From Anaerolineae bacterium (lineage in GTDB: Bacteria > Chloroflexota > Anaerolineae > Aggregatilineales > Phototrophicaceae): 5,180 bases of DNA. A program made the position numbers and the translations under genes. Of the stretch, positions 4,306 through 5,180 are shown piece by piece. Numbering within the stretch: position 1 is the first letter of the stretch; each line of letters begins with the position of its first letter. The notes below the pieces were generated by a model that saw only the letters and a program-made list of their open reading frames with translations, did no database searches and had not been told where the DNA came from. The stretch is from positions 1 to 5,180 of the forward strand of contig JACMMD010000041.1 in the NCBI GenBank assembly GCA_014379235.1, written 5' to 3'.

Positions 4306-5106
4306 GTGTCCCTACGCCTCTGGTTTCTCGTCGTGCTGGTGATTGCGGCCTGCGCGTGTACCCGTCGCGGACAGCAGCCCGAAGACCTGCCTACCCCCGC
4401 TGAATTCGACGCGGTGGCGACGGCGGCCTTTCAAACGCAAAACGCGCCGCCGCCGGGATTTGGCGAGGTGTCGTTCGCGCAGGTGGATGCCCGGTTGAAC
4501 GATCTTGCTGGCTGGCGCTATGTGGTGCAGTTAGAGTTCGACGGCACGTTCGCCCGCACGACCCGCGAGACATCGGCCAACGCCAGCGCCGAAGTATGGT
4601 ACAACCAGCTTGCCTCATCGCGGCGAGTATCGGTGCAGACTCGCGGCGAACTCATTGGCGACGAGGATACAACCTACGAAGCAGTGCGGCTGGGGCCGGA
4701 TGCATTTTTGGTTCGCAACGAGATTTGTCTCGCCAACGCGGGCACGGATGCCGAAACCGCCGCCGACCTCAGCGCCGGGAATCTCGTAGGCGGCGTGATT
4801 CGCGGTACGCCAACGGGACTTCATGCGACGCTCAACGGCGAGGAGTCGTGGCAGTACACGTTCACCTACGAAGACCTCAATCTGCCCAACATCATCCTCG
4901 AAGGCGATGGCCGCGTATTCTTCACGAGCGGCGAGCTGTGGGTCGCGCCGGAGCATAACGTCGTCACTCGCTTTTACGTCAACATCGAACTTGAAAACGC
5001 CCGCATTTTTGATCGTCAGCTTCCGGTAACGGGAACGGTGATAATCCGTTACGACCTGTATGATGTCGGTGTACAGCCGAATTTGACGGTGCCGTTTGGG
5101 TGTTAA
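4306..5106 (+). CDS. Lipoprotein of unknown function
   Basis: The 266-residue product starts MSLR, followed by a hydrophobic stretch LWFLVVLVIAA and a lipobox I-A-A-C with the lipidated Cys at 16. It should be exported by Sec, cleaved by signal peptidase II and anchored on the outer face of the cytoplasmic membrane. The mature part has a Pro/Gln-rich linker (about 20-55) and then alternating strands and turns, ending YDLYDVGVQPNLTVPFGC. I recognise no catalytic motif. The pattern resembles LolA/LppX-like beta-rich lipoproteins, but this is a guess. Cys141 and the terminal Cys266 could form a disulfide. GGAG (4294-4297) is 8 bases before GTG 4306. The in-frame ATG at 4273 has no ribosome site and would bury the signal peptide, and the frame open from 4000 crosses the divergent promoter. 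A lone -10-like TACAAT at 4269-4274 lacks a good -35. Confidence 0.85.
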   Translation: MSLRLWFLVVLVIAACACTRRGQQPEDLPTPAEFDAVATAAFQTQNAPPPGFGEVSFAQVDARLNDLAGWRYVVQLEFDGTFARTTRETSANASAEVWYNQLASSRRVSVQTRGELIGDEDTTYEAVRLGPDAFLVRNEICLANAGTDAETAADLSAGNLVGGVIRGTPTGLHATLNGEESWQYTFTYEDLNLPNIILEGDGRVFFTSGELWVAPEHNVVTRFYVNIELENARIFDRQLPVTGTVIIRYDLYDVGVQPNLTVPFGC

Positions 5107-5110
5107 TCTA

Positions 5111-5145
5111 GTGCTGAGTTCTGAGCGATGAGTGCTGAGTCAAAA
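5111..5145 (+). repeat. GTGCTGA heptad array after the lipoprotein gene
   Basis: Four tandem units are seen: GTGCTGA, GTTCTGA, GCGATGA, GTGCTGA, then a diverged fifth, GTCAAAA. The array begins 4 bases after the lipoprotein TAA stop. The unit length equals that of the AGCTAAT-type arrays, but the consensus differs and all units run in the same direction, so no stem is expected. The third and fourth units overlap the start of the next reading frame. Confidence 0.75.
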
Positions 5146-5180
5146 GCAAGATGGGCCGCTCTCATGCTGCTCGTGCTGGC
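5128..5180 (+). CDS. Start of an exported or membrane protein (partial)
   Basis: From ATG 5128-5130 the frame reads MSAESKARWAALMLLVL and runs off the window. A short charged start followed by a hydrophobic run is typical of a signal peptide or first membrane span. An in-frame TGA at 5122-5124 excludes an earlier start. No clear Shine-Dalgarno is visible, because the upstream bases belong to the heptad array. It follows the lipoprotein gene by 21 bases and may be co-transcribed. Too little is present to name a family. Confidence 0.5.
   Translation, partial: MSAESKARWAALMLLVL

Overview
The window is a bacterial chromosome segment carrying the translation/secretion cluster secE-nusG-rplK-rplA on the minus strand. 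Upstream of it lie a tRNA cluster, rpmG and tRNA-Trp. A divergent plus-strand pair of envelope-protein genes fills the right end. The long acidic N-terminal extension of NusG, the enlarged SecE, moderately high GC, a lipoprotein with a Chloroflexota-like C-terminus and heptad repeats in the gene gaps suggest a Chloroflexota (Anaerolineae-like) genome. This is inference from general appearance and was not tested by a search.

Minus strand, in transcription order (right to left): a consensus sigma-70 promoter with a GC-rich discriminator (4174-4203), a boxA-like antitermination element (4129-4141), a frameshifted HNH endonuclease gene (3470-4052), tRNA-Thr(TGT), tRNA-Tyr(GTA), tRNA-Thr(GGT), rpmG (L33), a tRNA-Trp(CCA) with its own candidate promoter and a strong terminator, then a candidate secE promoter, secE, nusG, rplK (L11) and rplA (L1). 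The segment ends 32 bases past rplA, where rplJ/rplL would be expected next. The tRNA order matches the E. coli thrU-tyrU-glyT-thrT-tufB region, but tRNA-Gly and tuf are absent.

Plus strand: a 266-residue lipoprotein of unknown function (4306-5106) and the first codons of a following membrane or exported protein (from 5128).

The least ordinary parts are three. First, an rRNA-style promoter and boxA leader is followed not by rRNA but by a broken, more AT-rich HNH gene and then tRNAs. Second, degenerate 7-bp tandem repeats begin at or just after the stop codons of nusG, rplK and the lipoprotein gene. Those around rplK are arranged as inverted partners that could fold into stems in the ribosomal-protein mRNA. 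Third, SecE has an additional C-terminal hydrophobic segment. No CRISPR array, transposase or defence operon is visible.
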